64,000 bases of DNA from Streptomyces sp. NBC_00510 (GTDB lineage: Bacteria > Actinomycetota > Actinomycetes > Streptomycetales > Streptomycetaceae). The position numbers and the translations under genes were made by a program. The stretch's first letter is position 1. Each line of letters begins with the position of its first letter. The stretch lies in assembly GCA_036013505.1 (NCBI GenBank), contig CP107851.1:5110001-5174000 (forward strand), in the 5' to 3' direction. This document shows, piece by piece, positions 1-8,345 of this stretch. A model generated the notes under the pieces. That model did not search any database. It was not told where the DNA came from and saw nothing but the letters and a program-made list of their open reading frames with translations.

Positions 1-1170
1 CTGGTGGGGCGCGTGCGGGGCGTTCTGCGGGTAGCCGTAGGCCGGGCCGGGGCCGGGCGGCGGGGTGTGCGCGGGACCACCCTGACCTGCGGTGCCCCAG
101 CGCTGCTGCGGCTGCGGCTGGGGCCGCGGGTAAGGAGCCGGGGCCGGGGCCTGGTACGGGGTCTGCACGTTCGGCGGCGGGGTGCGCAGGTCCCCCTGCA
201 CCGGCGGGAAGACCGCGGAGGAGACCTCCTCGCCGCGGCCGCGCGGGCGCGGCCCGCCGCCGATGATCAGCGGTGTGGTGCCGGCGCCGCGCGCCGGCGC
301 GGCGACCCGCTCGGCCTCGTCGCGCATGGTGTCGGCGGTGGGGAAGCGCTCGGCGGGGTTCTTCTTCAGGGCCCGCGCGACGAGCGCGTCGACGCCCGGC
401 TGCACCGCCCGGTTGAGCGCCGACGGGGCCGGCGGGAGCTCCTGGACGTGCTGGTAGGCGATGGACAGCGGGGAGTCGCCGTCGAAGGGCAGCCGTCCGG
501 TGAGCAGCTCGAAGAGCAGACAGCCCACCGAGTACAGGTCGGAGCGCTCGTCCACGCCGCGTCCCAGTGCCTGTTCCGGCGACAGGTACTGCGGGGTGCC
601 GACCACCATGCCGGTCTGCGTCATCGACGAGACGCCGGACTGCATCGCACGGGCGATGCCGAAGTCCATCACCTTCACCACGCCGCGCTTGGTGAGCATC
701 ACGTTGCCCGGCTTGATGTCGCGGTGGACCAGGCCCATGCTGTGGCTCTCGGAGAGCGCCGCGAGCACGTCCGCGGTGATCTTCAGGGCCTTCTCGGTGG
801 GCATGGCTCCGAACTGCGCGATGTCCTCGTCGAGCACGTCGCGCAGCGGCTTGCCCTCGACGTACTCCATGACGATGTACGGCACGAGCGCGCCGTCGAC
901 GGTGTCCTCGCCGGAGTCGAAGACCGAGACGATGTTGGTGTGGTTGAGCTTGGCGACGGCCTGCGCCTCGCGCCGGAACCGCTCGCGGAACGACTGTTCC
1001 CTGCCGAGGTCGGTGTGGAGCGTCTTGACGGCCACCGGCCGGTCCAGCACCGTGTCGTGTGCCAGGTGCACGGCTGCCATGCCGCCCTGTCCCAGCAGGT
1101 CGCGGAGGACGTAGCGACCGTTACCGACCGAACGCCCCGAATGAGTGCCCCGCGTGCCGTCCCCGCTCAT
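1..1170 (-). CDS. Ser/Thr protein kinase, PknB-like (C-terminus beyond window)
   Basis: Eukaryotic-type (Hanks) protein kinase. The start ATG is at 1170-1168 and the frame is still open at base 1, so about 390 residues are visible and the C-terminus is lost. Kinase motifs appear in order: glycine loop GQGGMAAVH (27-35), ATP-anchoring Lys49 in VAVK, catalytic loop HRDIKPGN, DFGIA, and GTPQYLSPEQ in the activation segment. After about residue 285 the protein turns into a Pro/Gln-rich linker (PYPRPQPQPQQ), typical of the juxtamembrane part of PknB-like enzymes; any membrane helix or sensor domain lies off the edge. It is divergent from a second kinase and shares its control region. Kinase activity is near certain from the motifs; targets are unknown. 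Confidence 0.93.
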   Translation of the reverse strand, partial: MSGDGTRGTHSGRSVGNGRYVLRDLLGQGGMAAVHLAHDTVLDRPVAVKTLHTDLGREQSFRERFRREAQAVAKLNHTNIVSVFDSGEDTVDGALVPYIVMEYVEGKPLRDVLDEDIAQFGAMPTEKALKITADVLAALSESHSMGLVHRDIKPGNVMLTKRGVVKVMDFGIARAMQSGVSSMTQTGMVVGTPQYLSPEQALGRGVDERSDLYSVGCLLFELLTGRLPFDGDSPLSIAYQHVQELPPAPSALNRAVQPGVDALVARALKKNPAERFPTADTMRDEAERVAAPARGAGTTPLIIGGGPRPRGRGEEVSSAVFPPVQGDLRTPPPNVQTPYQAPAPAPYPRPQPQPQQRWGTAGQGGPAHTPPPGPGPAYGYPQNAPHAPHQ

Positions 1171-1266
1171 CCGTACCCGTCCCCTTGACGATCCCCCTGG
1201 GCGCACCGCGCGTACGCACAAGACAGTTGCCCCGATCCTGACCGCCCAGTCTGCCGGACGGCCTGG

Positions 1267-1310
1267 ACAGGTCAAGTTCGTTGACCTGTTCGTCACCGGA
1301 TGCGTATGAA
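1267..1310. promoter_or_regulatory. Divergent promoter core: inverted repeat carrying two outward-facing -35 boxes
   Basis: A perfect 9-bp inverted repeat ACAGGTCAA-GTTCG-TTGACCTGT spans 1267-1289. Each arm contains TTGACC, one on each strand. On the plus strand TTGACC (1281-1286) is followed after 18 bp by TATGAA (1305-1310), a good housekeeping-type promoter for the right-hand kinase. The minus-strand TTGACC (1275-1270) has only a weaker CAGACT-like -10 near 1253-1248. The repeat could also bind a repressor; that is inference. Confidence 0.6.
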
Positions 1311-1415
1311 TCCCTTCATCGGGGGCACGGGTGCCACGGGAGCGCGTCCATCGTGGAACGCGGTAGCGTGGTGGGCCGGAGGACCCTGTACGGCGACGAT
1401 CGACGGCGAGGACTG

Positions 1416-2984
1416 ATGGCACAGACGACAGCCGCCGGGGGCCCTGACGAGCCCTCTGCCGACGGCCGGGGCGTGCCCGACTCGCCCGAGCTGTGGGGCG
1501 CCGCGGGCCTGGTGGGCGACGGCCGCTACCGGCTGACCGGGCGTCTCGGACGCGGCGGCATGGCCGAGGTCTTCGCGGCGGAGGACGTGCGCCTGGGGCG
1601 GACGGTGGCCGTGAAGCTGCTCCGCTCCGACCTCGCCGAGGACCCGGTCTCCAAGGCCCGCTTCACGCGCGAGGCGCAGTCGGTCGCCGGGCTCAACCAC
1701 CATGCGGTGGTGGCGGTGTACGACTCGGGCGAGGACGTCACGCCGGGCGGCACCGTGCCCTACATCGTGATGGAACTCGTGGAGGGCCGCACGATCCGCG
1801 ACCTGCTGGTGGGTTCCGACGAGCCGCCGCCGGTCGACCAGGCGCTCATCATCGTCTCGGGCGTGCTGGAGGCGCTGGCCTACAGCCACGCGCACGGCAT
1901 CGTGCACCGGGACATCAAGCCGGCGAACGTGATCATCACCAATACCGGCGCGGTGAAGGTGATGGACTTCGGCATCGCGCGGGCGCTGCACGGCGCCTCG
2001 ACCACGATGACGCAGACCGGCATGGTCATGGGCACCCCGCAGTACCTGTCGCCGGAACAGGCGCTCGGCAAGACGGTCGACACCCGCTCCGACCTGTACG
2101 CCACGGGCTGCCTGCTCTACGAACTCCTCGCGCTGCGGCCGCCGTTCACCGGTGAGACCCCGCTGTCGGTGGTCTACCAGCACGTCCAGGACGAGCCGCG
2201 CCCGCCCTCCGAGCTCAGCGACCGGGTGCCGCCGGAGCTGGACGGGCTGGTGCTGCACGCGCTGGCCAAACAACCGGACGACCGCTTCCAGACCGCCGAG
2301 GAGATGCGCGGCGTCGTCCAGTACGCGCTGGCCATGCTGAGCGAGCGCGGCGGTCACACCGGCACCTGGAACACCGGTTACGTGCCCGTGGCGAACGCCG
2401 CCCCGACCGCGCCGATGGGCGTCCCCCCGCAGTACGGGCAGCAGCACCCGCACACCACCGCGGAGTTGCAGCCGCCCCTGCTGCTCGGCCCGCCCGGCGG
2501 TGACGGCGGCGGCCACGGCTACGACGACGGACGGCCCCCGCACGGTGGCGGACGGTGGGTGAAGCCCGTGCTGTTCGTGATCGCGGCGGTGCTCGCGGTC
2601 GCGCTCGGCATCTACTTCGCCGTTTCCAAGACCGGCGACAAGACGCCCCCGGCGGAGAAGGTGACGCCTACTCAGTCACAGCCGGAGAAGCCGACGTCGC
2701 AGCCGACCCAGGACGACTCGACGGGCGGTACGCAGGACAGCAGCGGCAGCGTCTCGGAGCAGCCCTCGTACACCCCGAGCCCCTCCTACACGCGGCCGAC
2801 CTCGCAGGCCCCCTCGCCCCCCGTGACGCCGACGCAGAAGCCGAGCACCCCGGCCACCTCCGCGCCGCCCACGCCGACGCCGACCGCGTCCGAGACCGGC
2901 GGCACCGAGGGGGCCTCGGGGGACGTGTCCGGCGGCACGGCCGGCACCGAGGGCGCCGCGGACGGCGGCGTCACGGGCGGCTGA
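1416..2984 (+). CDS. Membrane Ser/Thr protein kinase with Pro/Thr-rich extracellular tail
   Basis: Second Hanks-type kinase, 522 residues. Glycine loop GRGGMAEVF (45-53), Lys67 (VAVK), catalytic HRDIKPAN, DFGIA, and GTPQYLSPEQ are all present, so it should be active. The kinase domain ends near residue 300; a Gly/His-rich linker leads to one membrane helix at about 384-403 (VLFVIAAVLAVALGIYF) and then an outside tail very rich in Pro, Thr and Ser, with no PASTA repeats. ATG 1416 was chosen because it follows GGCGAGGA and starts the conserved MAQTT segment; the frame is open further upstream. Its pairing with the divergent kinase suggests a duplicated sensor pair. Sensed signal and targets are unknown. 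Confidence 0.93.
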   Translation: MAQTTAAGGPDEPSADGRGVPDSPELWGAAGLVGDGRYRLTGRLGRGGMAEVFAAEDVRLGRTVAVKLLRSDLAEDPVSKARFTREAQSVAGLNHHAVVAVYDSGEDVTPGGTVPYIVMELVEGRTIRDLLVGSDEPPPVDQALIIVSGVLEALAYSHAHGIVHRDIKPANVIITNTGAVKVMDFGIARALHGASTTMTQTGMVMGTPQYLSPEQALGKTVDTRSDLYATGCLLYELLALRPPFTGETPLSVVYQHVQDEPRPPSELSDRVPPELDGLVLHALAKQPDDRFQTAEEMRGVVQYALAMLSERGGHTGTWNTGYVPVANAAPTAPMGVPPQYGQQHPHTTAELQPPLLLGPPGGDGGGHGYDDGRPPHGGGRWVKPVLFVIAAVLAVALGIYFAVSKTGDKTPPAEKVTPTQSQPEKPTSQPTQDDSTGGTQDSSGSVSEQPSYTPSPSYTRPTSQAPSPPVTPTQKPSTPATSAPPTPTPTASETGGTEGASGDVSGGTAGTEGAADGGVTGG

Positions 2985-3003
2985 CCGGCCGCCGACCGCC
3001 GGG

Positions 3004-4032
3004 TCAGCCCGTGAAGGCCTCCAGCACGGCCTCGTACGCCGCGGTCCACCAGACGACCAGGGCGGACGAGGCCGGGAAGAGGGGGTCGGTCCTGCGGTCG
3101 TCGAGGACGTAGCGCCAGCGCAGCATCCAGAAGTCGTTGAGCCGTTCCCACCACACCCGGTGCACGGCCGCGGCCAGTTCGTCCCCGGGCACGCCCGCGG
3201 CGGCGCGGTAGGCACGGGCGTACGCGCGGATCTTGTCGAGGTCCAGGGCGCCGCCGGGCTGCACGAAGAAGATCACGGCGGCCCGGACCGCCTCCTCGGC
3301 ACGCGGCTGCACGCCGAGCCGGTCCCAGTCGACGATGGCGACGGGTTCGTCCTCGCGGTAGAGCAGGTTGAGCGGGTGGAAGTCGCCGTGCACCCAGCCG
3401 GACACCGGGCCGGCCGCGTCGGGCGGGCGGCGGTGGGCGTGACGTTCCAGCAGGGCACGGCGCTCCAGCAGTCGGTGCTCGGCCAGTTCGTCGAAGGTCT
3501 CGCGCGGTGCGCTGGCGCGCACCCGCCGCAGCAGCGCGGTGATCAGCGCGTAGGTCAGTTCGGGGTCGGCGCTGGCGTGCCGGCCCGGCTCGGGGGCGGG
3601 CTGCACCTGGGCCAGGGTGGTGTGGACGAGACCGAGCAGCGCGCCCAGGCGGCGGGAGTCGGCGGTGGTGAGTTCGCCGCCCTCGCGGTGCCGCCCCTCC
3701 ACCCACGGGTAGAGCGCGAAGCAGCGGCCGCCGACCACGGCGACGGTGCGGCCGTCGGCGTCGGGCACCGGAGAGGCGACGGGCAGGCCCACCTCGTCCA
3801 GCCGCTGGGTCGCCCGGTGCTGGCGGGCGATGACGGCGGAGTCGGCGGTGGCGCCGTCGACGTACAGCTTGAGGAAGTAGCGGCCGCTGGTGGTGGCCAG
3901 CCGGAATCCCCGGTTCAGTAAGCCCTGGGCAACGGGTTCGCAGGACAGCGGGGCGCCGGCGTCCGTGTATCGGCGCAGCAGGGTGTCCAGTGTCCCGGCG
4001 GAGGGCGGCGCCGTCGCCGAACTCCCGATCAC
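3004..4032 (-). CDS. Aminoglycoside-phosphotransferase-fold kinase (APH family)
   Basis: 342-residue member of the APH/choline-kinase superfamily, small-molecule phosphotransferases. It shows the Brenner motif HGDFHPLN (about residues 213-220) and the metal-binding Asp in VAIVDWDRLG shortly after, plus an N-terminal GRYFLKLYVDG strand carrying the ATP-contacting Lys. The start is GTG 4032, whose GTGA overlaps the stop of the upstream gene at 4029, indicating translational coupling. Nothing in the sequence fixes the substrate; housekeeping substrates such as homoserine-like or sugar alcohols are as likely as an antibiotic, so resistance should not be assumed. It converges on the kinase gene ending at 2984. 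Confidence 0.85.
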   Translation of the reverse strand: MIGSSATAPPSAGTLDTLLRRYTDAGAPLSCEPVAQGLLNRGFRLATTSGRYFLKLYVDGATADSAVIARQHRATQRLDEVGLPVASPVPDADGRTVAVVGGRCFALYPWVEGRHREGGELTTADSRRLGALLGLVHTTLAQVQPAPEPGRHASADPELTYALITALLRRVRASAPRETFDELAEHRLLERRALLERHAHRRPPDAAGPVSGWVHGDFHPLNLLYREDEPVAIVDWDRLGVQPRAEEAVRAAVIFFVQPGGALDLDKIRAYARAYRAAAGVPGDELAAAVHRVWWERLNDFWMLRWRYVLDDRRTDPLFPASSALVVWWTAAYEAVLEAFTG

Positions 4033-4397
4033 CAGGCAGATGCTAGATCATTCCGGTGGTGGACTCGCGGGTCGAGACGTACGTACACATGGCCCGGCTC
4101 CCGGCTTGTATCGTTTTGACGATCTGTGCCGAAGAGCGCCCGCTGCGCCGTCGAGGGATGGAAGGCGCGTGCCGTCCCGAGGAACTGCACCGCCCAGCCC
4201 GCTTCGACGTCGTCCGCCTGGTAGGCCACGACCGTGCCGTCCACGCCCCATGAGCGGTCGGTGCGGATCAGCACGGAGCCGTCGGCGACGACGTGCCGGG
4301 CCACGGCGATGTACGGCAGGGCCCCCCGCGTCAGCGCCAGCCGCCCGTACCGGACCTTTCCCAGCAGCGCCAGCGCAGCGCGCCCCTCGAGTTCCAT
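4029..4397 (-). CDS. Pyridoxamine 5'-phosphate oxidase-fold (split-barrel FMN/F420) protein
   Basis: 122-residue protein of the split beta-barrel flavin/F420-binding superfamily. The pattern at the N-terminus (EGRAALALLGKVRYGRLAL), the strand ending in IAVARHVVADGSVLIRTD and the later WAVQFLGTAR strand follow the usual layout of actinobacterial PPOX-like proteins. ATG 4397 is preceded by AAGGTGG at good spacing, so longer in-frame starts were rejected. It overlaps the APH-fold gene by four bases and lies 91 bp after the nitrilase-family gene, probably as one minus-strand unit. Cofactor and substrate cannot be told; related proteins include F420-dependent reductases and antibiotic-modifying enzymes. 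Confidence 0.78.
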   Translation of the reverse strand: MELEGRAALALLGKVRYGRLALTRGALPYIAVARHVVADGSVLIRTDRSWGVDGTVVAYQADDVEAGWAVQFLGTARAFHPSTAQRALFGTDRQNDTSREPGHVYVRLDPRVHHRNDLASAW

Positions 4398-4488
4398 GGG
4401 AACCACCTTGCCGGGCCGGCCCCCCGGAGGCGCAGAGCACTCCGCCCCCACCTCCGGGGCCGATGGTCCCTGATGGGGCCATACCGGC

Positions 4489-5289
4489 TCAACCGGCCGA
4501 ATCCGGCACCGGCAGGCCCAGCACGCGGTCGCGCAGCACCGGGAAGTCCGCCCGGGTCTTGGCCACCAGGCCGGGGTCGAGGTCGGCGGTGATGACCTCC
4601 TCGCCCGGTCCGGCCTCGGCGAGGACGGCGCCCCAGGGGTCGACGACGAGGCTGTGCCCGGCAAGCTCCACCCCGGCGTGGGTGCCCGCGGTGCCGCAGG
4701 CCACCACGTAGGCCTGCGACTCGATCGCGCGGGCCCGGGCCAGCAGGGTCCAGTGCTCGCGGCGCCGCGCGGGCCAGCCGGCCGGGAGGAGGACGACGGT
4801 GGCGCCCGCGTCGACGAGCAGCCGGAACTGCTCGGGGAAACGCAGGTCGTAGCAGGTGGCCAGGCCCACGGGGACGCCCTGGACGTCGGTGGTGACGACG
4901 CGGTCGCCGCCGTGCATGAGCACGGCCTCGCCCTGGTCGAAGCCGAAGCGGTGGATCTTGCGGTAGGTCTCGCGCAGTTCGCCGTCGGGGGAGAAGAGCA
5001 GCGAGGTGTTGTACAGCGCGCCGTCGGGGGCGCGCTCGACGATCGAGCCCGCGTGCAGCCACACCCCCGCGTCGAGCGCGGCGGCGCTCATCACCTGCGC
5101 GGTGGGGCCCTGGAGCGGCTCGGCCTCTGGCTGGAAAAGATCGGCGGCGAAGGCGCCGACCGGCCACAGTTCGGGCAGGACGACCAGGTCCGACCCGGCT
5201 TGTCCGCGGACGAGCGACGCGACCCGTTCACGCCGGGCGTCCACCGCTTCGCCGGGGTCGACGTCGATCTGGAGCAGGGAAACGCGCAC
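4489..5289 (-). CDS. Carbon-nitrogen hydrolase (nitrilase superfamily, omega-amidase-like)
   Basis: 266-residue amidase-type hydrolase. The Glu-Lys-Cys triad of the superfamily is clear: Glu40 in LPELW, Lys111 in YRKIHRFGF and Cys146 in TCYDLRFPE. The sequence context of the triad fits the Nit2/omega-amidase branch, which hydrolyses the amide of 2-oxo acid amides, but C-N hydrolases vary in substrate. GTG 5289 was preferred because GGGCGGTGG sits just upstream and the protein then begins directly with the VSLLQIDVD strand; ATG 5304 is an alternative. It leads the minus-strand group with the PPOX-like and APH-fold genes. Confidence 0.88.
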   Translation of the reverse strand: MRVSLLQIDVDPGEAVDARRERVASLVRGQAGSDLVVLPELWPVGAFAADLFQPEAEPLQGPTAQVMSAAALDAGVWLHAGSIVERAPDGALYNTSLLFSPDGELRETYRKIHRFGFDQGEAVLMHGGDRVVTTDVQGVPVGLATCYDLRFPEQFRLLVDAGATVVLLPAGWPARRREHWTLLARARAIESQAYVVACGTAGTHAGVELAGHSLVVDPWGAVLAEAGPGEEVITADLDPGLVAKTRADFPVLRDRVLGLPVPDSAG

Positions 5290-5420
5290 AGTACCACCGC
5301 CCATGAGTTCGGCATGTTCTTGCGGGCCTACGATCGTCACACGAAAGCACTCCCGTGGTGTCACTGCGCAGCGTAATTTAAGGCGCACACCACGACCGCG
5401 CCCGACCGTCGAGGGGTCCC

Positions 5421-6251
5421 GTGACCGGCACCGTCCACAGCCAGATCCAGCCGTACATCGACGCCTGGACCCACTCCATAGAATCCATAGCCGAGTTGGT
5501 CCGCCCCGTTCCGGCGGGCGCCTGGAACCGGCCGACCGAGTGCCCGTACTGGTCCGTGCGCGACATCGTGTCGCACGTGATCGGGTTCGAGTGCGAGCTG
5601 CTCGGCGATCCCCGGCCGATCCACACGCTCCCCAGCGACCTGCGTCACATGACCACGGAGCACGCCCGTTACGTGGAGGTGCCGGTCGACAAGCGGCGGC
5701 ACCACACCGCGCCCGAGGTCGTCGGCGAGCTCGACTACACGATCATCCGCCGGTCCCGGCAGCTGCGGAACGAGACCCGTGGCGCGCAGGACACCGTCCG
5801 CGGCCCCATGGGCAAGGAGATGACCCTCGAGGGGCTGCTGAAGTGGCGGGTCTTCGACGTGTGGGTGCACGAGCAGGACCTGCGCCGGGCGCTGGGCGAG
5901 CCCGGCAACCTCGACTCTCCGGGCGCTGTCGTCGCCCGGGACCACATCCTCTCCGAGCTGCCCAAGGTGGTCGCCGAGCGCGCGGGCGCCCCGGCGGGTT
6001 CCGCCGTGGTGTTCGACGTCCACGGCGAGCTGGAGTTCATGCGGACGGTCCGGGTCGACACCGAGGGCCAGGGCACGATCGACGGCAGCGTCTCGCTCGG
6101 CCCCGCGGTCACGCTGACCCTGGACTGGGAGACCTTCGTCCGGCTGACCTGCGGCCGTACCCGCCCGCACGCGGTGGAGGACCGGCTGAAGACCGAGGGC
6201 GACCAGGCGCTGGCGGACGCGATCCTGGCGAACATCGCCGTCACGCAGTGA
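5421..6251 (+). CDS. Maleylpyruvate isomerase/DinB-fold, mycothiol-dependent protein
   Basis: 276-residue protein of the mycothiol-dependent maleylpyruvate isomerase family. The N-terminal four-helix DinB-like bundle shows WSVRDIVSHVIGFE, with His/Glu as likely metal ligands, and the later VHEQDLRRALG helix supplies a further His/Glu pair; a C-terminal alpha/beta domain (about 170-276) follows. Mycothiol is the actinobacterial low-molecular-weight thiol, so the family fits the organism. The start is GTG 5421, preceded by GAGGGG. Neighbours do not indicate a catabolic pathway, so it may act on another thiol adduct rather than maleylpyruvate. Confidence 0.82.
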   Translation: MTGTVHSQIQPYIDAWTHSIESIAELVRPVPAGAWNRPTECPYWSVRDIVSHVIGFECELLGDPRPIHTLPSDLRHMTTEHARYVEVPVDKRRHHTAPEVVGELDYTIIRRSRQLRNETRGAQDTVRGPMGKEMTLEGLLKWRVFDVWVHEQDLRRALGEPGNLDSPGAVVARDHILSELPKVVAERAGAPAGSAVVFDVHGELEFMRTVRVDTEGQGTIDGSVSLGPAVTLTLDWETFVRLTCGRTRPHAVEDRLKTEGDQALADAILANIAVTQ

Positions 6252-6266
6252 CGCCGGGGGGAGCGT

Positions 6267-7571
6267 TCATGTCCCCGCGGGGACGTGGACGCTCTCGACG
6301 CGGCTGACGGCGATGCGCTGCCGCTCCAGCCGCGCCGCCCGGCCGCGCAGCCGCAGGATCTGGACCAGGCCCAGCGCCTGCAGGACGAAGACGCTGCTCC
6401 ACGCCACCCGGTAGTCGTCGCCGCTGGCGTCCAGCAGAACGCCGATGGCCAGCAGGGCGGCCATCGAGGCGGTGAAGCCGCCGATGTTGACGATGCCGGA
6501 GGCCGTGCCGAAGCGCTCGGGCGGGTTCGCCGGGCGCGCGAAGTCGAAGCCGATCATCGACGCCGGGCCGCAGGTGCCCAGCACGACGCAGAGCAGTACG
6601 AGCAGCCACAGCGGGGCGTGGTCCGCGGGCCAGACCAGGACCACCGCCCACATCACCGCGGTCGCCCCGACGACGCCCAGGGTGAGCGGCATCCGGGCAC
6701 CGTGGTGGCGGCCGATGATCTGCCCGAAGAGCATCCCGAAGACCATGTTGGCGATCACGACGACCGTCAGCAGGGTGCCGGCCGTCTCGCGGGACAGTCC
6801 CTGGGCCTCGACGAGGTACGGCAGGCCCCACAGCAGCAGGAAGACCATCCCGGAGAACTGGGTGGTGAAGTGCGTCCACATCCCCAGCCTGGTGCCGGGC
6901 TCCCGCCAGGCGGCGGCGATCTGCCGCTTCACGTAACCGCGTCCGGGGTGCTCCGCGGGCGCCGGCTCGAAGCCCTCGGGGTGGTCCTTCATGAAGGCCA
7001 GCACCAGGACGAGGACGAGCGCGCCGCCCAGCGCCGTGCCGACGAAGGTGGGGGTCCAGCCCGCGGAGTGCAGCAGCCGCGCGAGCAGCACGGTGCTCAG
7101 CAGGTTGCCCGCCACACCGAACAGCGCGGCACCCTGCGCGATCATCGGCCCGCGGCGGGCCGGGAACCAGCGCGAGCCGAGCCGCAGCACGCTCACGAAG
7201 GTCATGGCGTCGCCGCAGCCCAGCACCGCGCGGGCGGCCAGCGCCGTGCCGTAGGTGTGGGAGAGGGCGAAGCCGAGCTGGCCCAAGGTGAACAGGACGA
7301 CGCCGATGCTCAGCACCCTCTTGGTGCCGAGGCGGTCGACCATCAGGCCCACGGGTATCTGCATGCCCGCGTAGACCAGCACCTGCAGGATGGAGAAGGT
7401 GGACAGCGCCGAGGCGCCGATGTGGAAGCGCTCCGCGGCGTCGATCCCGGCGACGCCGAGGCTGGTGCGGTGCACGACCGCGACCGTGTAGACGAGGGTG
7501 CCGATGCTCCAGACCGCGACCGCCCTGGTGCCGCCGGGCGGTTCGCCGGTCGGGGTGGCGCTCGTTGCCAT
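6267..7571 (-). CDS. MFS transporter
   Basis: 434-residue major facilitator with about twelve hydrophobic segments. The loop between helices 2 and 3 carries PVGLMVDRLGTKRVL, the MFS signature (G-x3-D-R-x-G-x-R/K), and the second half repeats the pattern less clearly. The family resembles nitrate/nitrite or glucarate-type importers of the actinobacteria, but the substrate is open. The start ATG 7571 overlaps the TGA of the upstream GntR regulator (TGATG), so the two are translated together and the regulator probably controls this transporter; GTG 7574 would be an alternative. Confidence 0.9.
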   Translation of the reverse strand: MATSATPTGEPPGGTRAVAVWSIGTLVYTVAVVHRTSLGVAGIDAAERFHIGASALSTFSILQVLVYAGMQIPVGLMVDRLGTKRVLSIGVVLFTLGQLGFALSHTYGTALAARAVLGCGDAMTFVSVLRLGSRWFPARRGPMIAQGAALFGVAGNLLSTVLLARLLHSAGWTPTFVGTALGGALVLVLVLAFMKDHPEGFEPAPAEHPGRGYVKRQIAAAWREPGTRLGMWTHFTTQFSGMVFLLLWGLPYLVEAQGLSRETAGTLLTVVVIANMVFGMLFGQIIGRHHGARMPLTLGVVGATAVMWAVVLVWPADHAPLWLLVLLCVVLGTCGPASMIGFDFARPANPPERFGTASGIVNIGGFTASMAALLAIGVLLDASGDDYRVAWSSVFVLQALGLVQILRLRGRAARLERQRIAVSRVESVHVPAGT

Positions 7572-8251
7572 CACTCCCCCCTGGCCAGGTGGTTCACCCA
7601 GCTGACGTGCCGTTCGACCAGCGTGGCCGCCAGGGCGGCGTCCCCCGCGCGCAACGCGTGGAGGATCTCGGTGTGTTCGGCGACGTTCTTGGCGATCCGG
7701 CCCGGCTCCGCGTGCATCGTCGCCACCCCCATGCGCAGCTGACGGTCCCTCAACTGGTCGTACAGATGCGCCAGGATGCGGTTGCCCGCGGCGCGCACGA
7801 TCTCGGCGTGGAAGCAGCGGTCGGCCGCCGCGAAGGCGGCCAGGTCGCCCGTCGCGGCGTGGCCGCGCTGCTCGTCCAGCAGCTCCTCCAGGCGGGCCAG
7901 CAGCCGCTGCGGGGCGGGCACCACCTTCATCACCGCGTGGCGCTCCACGAGCAGCCGGGTCTCCACGACGTCCGCGATCTCCTGCGCGGAGACCGGCAGC
8001 ACCAGGGCGCCCTTCTTCGGGTAGAGCTTCAGCAGGCCCTCGGCCTCCAGGCGCAGCAGTGCCTCGCGGACCGGGGTGCGCGAGACGCCCACGGCCTCGG
8101 CCAGCTCGCCCTCGCTCAGGAGGGTGCCGCCCTCGTAGCGGCGGTCGAGGACGGCCTGTTTGACGTGCGTGTAGACCCGCTCGGCGGCGGGCGGCTGCTT
8201 GGCGGCCGGCTCGGCGGTGGTGCCGGCGGTCGCGACGGGGCTCCGGGTCAT
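7571..8251 (-). CDS. GntR/FadR-family (FCD) transcriptional regulator
   Basis: 226-residue repressor-type regulator. N-terminal winged helix: SEGELAEAVGVSRTPVREALLRLEAEGLL is the GntR recognition helix segment (about 45-75). The C-terminal all-helical FCD domain contains the metal/ligand pattern D...H (RCFHAEIVRAAGN) and the closing HTEILHALRAGD helix. It forms an overlapping pair with the MFS transporter gene. ATG 8251 was chosen: it lies 9 bases after a TATGAT -10 hexamer with no ribosome site between, which fits leaderless translation; an in-frame GTG at 8284 would add 11 unlikely residues. A palindrome covering the start suggests self-repression. Confidence 0.88.
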   Translation of the reverse strand: MTRSPVATAGTTAEPAAKQPPAAERVYTHVKQAVLDRRYEGGTLLSEGELAEAVGVSRTPVREALLRLEAEGLLKLYPKKGALVLPVSAQEIADVVETRLLVERHAVMKVVPAPQRLLARLEELLDEQRGHAATGDLAAFAAADRCFHAEIVRAAGNRILAHLYDQLRDRQLRMGVATMHAEPGRIAKNVAEHTEILHALRAGDAALAATLVERHVSWVNHLARGE

Positions 8252-8266
8252 GATGCGCACATCATA
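8250..8266 (-). promoter_or_regulatory. Operator palindrome and -10 box at the gntR start
   Basis: The sequence ATGATG-CGCA-CATCAT (8250-8265) is a perfect 6-bp inverted repeat. Read on the minus strand it contains the -10 hexamer TATGAT (8266-8261) and the start codon itself. A neighbouring shorter repeat ATAC-N5-GTAT lies at 8268-8280. Occupancy would block RNA polymerase directly. The GntR protein encoded here is the natural candidate; binding is inferred. Confidence 0.5.
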
Positions 8267-8345
8267 GATACAAGACGTATGCACCAGCAGTCCGCGTCCG
8301 GCATACGGACTGGTACGTGGGTCACCGGGGCCGGGGTTCGGACCG

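Noticed and set aside
4-1188. A 394-codon plus-strand frame at the left edge.
   Set aside because: It is the antisense of the kinase gene; the minus strand shows all kinase motifs, while the plus frame has low-complexity Arg/Gly/His protein.
2965-3012. Imperfect CACGGG...CTGACC / GGTCAGCCCGTG repeat at the kinase/APH convergent end as terminator.
   Set aside because: The arms are interrupted by a three-base bulge and a long loop, so support is weak compared with the other terminators.
3004-4032. Reading the APH-fold gene as an antibiotic-resistance gene.
   Set aside because: The Brenner motif only shows the kinase superfamily; no specific similarity to known aminoglycoside kinases could be seen.
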